Positions 5,365-5,622 of a stretch of 5,622 nt of DNA are shown here, in pieces. Numbering within the stretch: position 1 is the first letter of the stretch; every line of letters starts with the position of its first letter. Below the pieces are notes generated by a model. It saw only the letters and a program-made list of their open reading frames with translations. It searched no databases and had not been told where the DNA came from. A program made the translations under genes and the position numbers. The DNA comes from Lachnoclostridium sp. UBA933 (GTDB lineage: Bacteria; Bacillota; Clostridia; Lachnospirales; Lachnospiraceae), in NCBI GenBank assembly GCA_002293545.1, contig DBDL01000044.1, positions 2,570 to 8,191 of the forward strand. Direction: 5' to 3'.

Positions 5365-5622
5365 TCACCCGGTTACCCTCATCACAAGCCGCATTGCAAA
5401 CTTCTTCTGATCGTACCTAAAATCCAGTAAATAACCGTTGCTTTCTGCGAAGGCAACAATGGAACGCATTCCGATTCCATGCCCCGCCTTGTGGGTTATC
5501 GGCACTCCCTTGTTATCAAATTCTACAGATCCCGCACATGGATTAATGACCTCCAAGCCAACCTGAACATCGTTCTGAATCATTTTTATGCGGATTACCC
5601 GCTCATCCTGCCCCGAAATCCT
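5365..5622 (-). CDS. GHKL-type sensor histidine kinase (AgrC/VirS-like), C-terminal fragment
   Basis: The leftward frame is open to the right window edge and gives the last 85 residues; the ATG inside it is not the real start. The fragment has the end of a GHKL ATP-binding domain: EVINPCAG with a probable N-box-type asparagine (about residue 27), a basic THKAG stretch, and the glycine-rich lid GHGIGMRSI (47-55). It closes with the strands GYLLDFRYDQKKFAMRLVM. Kinases of this kind have multi-pass N-terminal sensors and usually pair with a LytTR-domain response regulator, often in peptide quorum sensing. The partner genes would lie outside the window to the right. It is transcribed towards the collagen-like fragment. 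Confidence 0.85.
   Translation of the reverse strand, partial: RISGQDERVIRIKMIQNDVQVGLEVINPCAGSVEFDNKGVPITHKAGHGIGMRSIVAFAESNGYLLDFRYDQKKFAMRLVMRVTG

Overview
The window looks like a chromosomal segment of a Clostridia-type Firmicute. The support is a set of strong GGAGG-type ribosome binding sites, a DUF6870-type small gene beside a large serine recombinase, a collagen-like/DUF11 surface protein of the kind common in spore formers, and an AgrC-like GHKL kinase. The species cannot be named from the sequence. Six protein genes or gene fragments and one possible micro-ORF read rightwards. One partial gene at the right edge reads leftwards.

Layout. Positions 1-390 hold the C-terminal part of a CPBP/CAAX-type membrane protease. 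Positions 391-567 hold an imperfect direct repeat whose two copies encode the same ten residues. A possible operon follows: a NIF3-like metal-binding protein (568-1317), an unrecognised 139-residue protein (1348-1767) and a GyrI-like ligand-binding protein (1839-2474). It is closed by a perfect 15-bp hairpin (2535-2572). Next is a recombination module: a DUF6870-like 87-residue protein (2652-2915), a consensus-like promoter overlapping its 3' end, a 20-bp inverted repeat, and a 564-residue large serine recombinase (2998-4692). Only 55 bases after the recombinase stop codon the sequence enters, without a start codon, the Gly-X-Y repeats of a collagen-like protein with a cysteine-rich DUF11-like C-terminal domain (4748-5227). 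A hairpin terminator (5252-5293) separates this from the convergent 3' end of a GHKL sensor kinase (5365-5622).

Interpretation. The most notable point is the junction at about 4727-4760. The recombinase ends almost directly against a collagen-like gene that has lost its 5' part. This is what the right end of a site-specific element integrated inside that gene would look like. The 5' half of the collagen-like gene is not in this window, so the left end of the element would lie upstream of position 1, unless the 5' half has been lost. Excision by the recombinase could rejoin the gene; that is inference. Hand-counted sample lines give about 57% G+C in both the left protease fragment and the collagen/DUF11 fragment. 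The genes between are lower: about 45% in the NIF3 gene, 37% in the DUF6870 gene and 47% in the recombinase gene.
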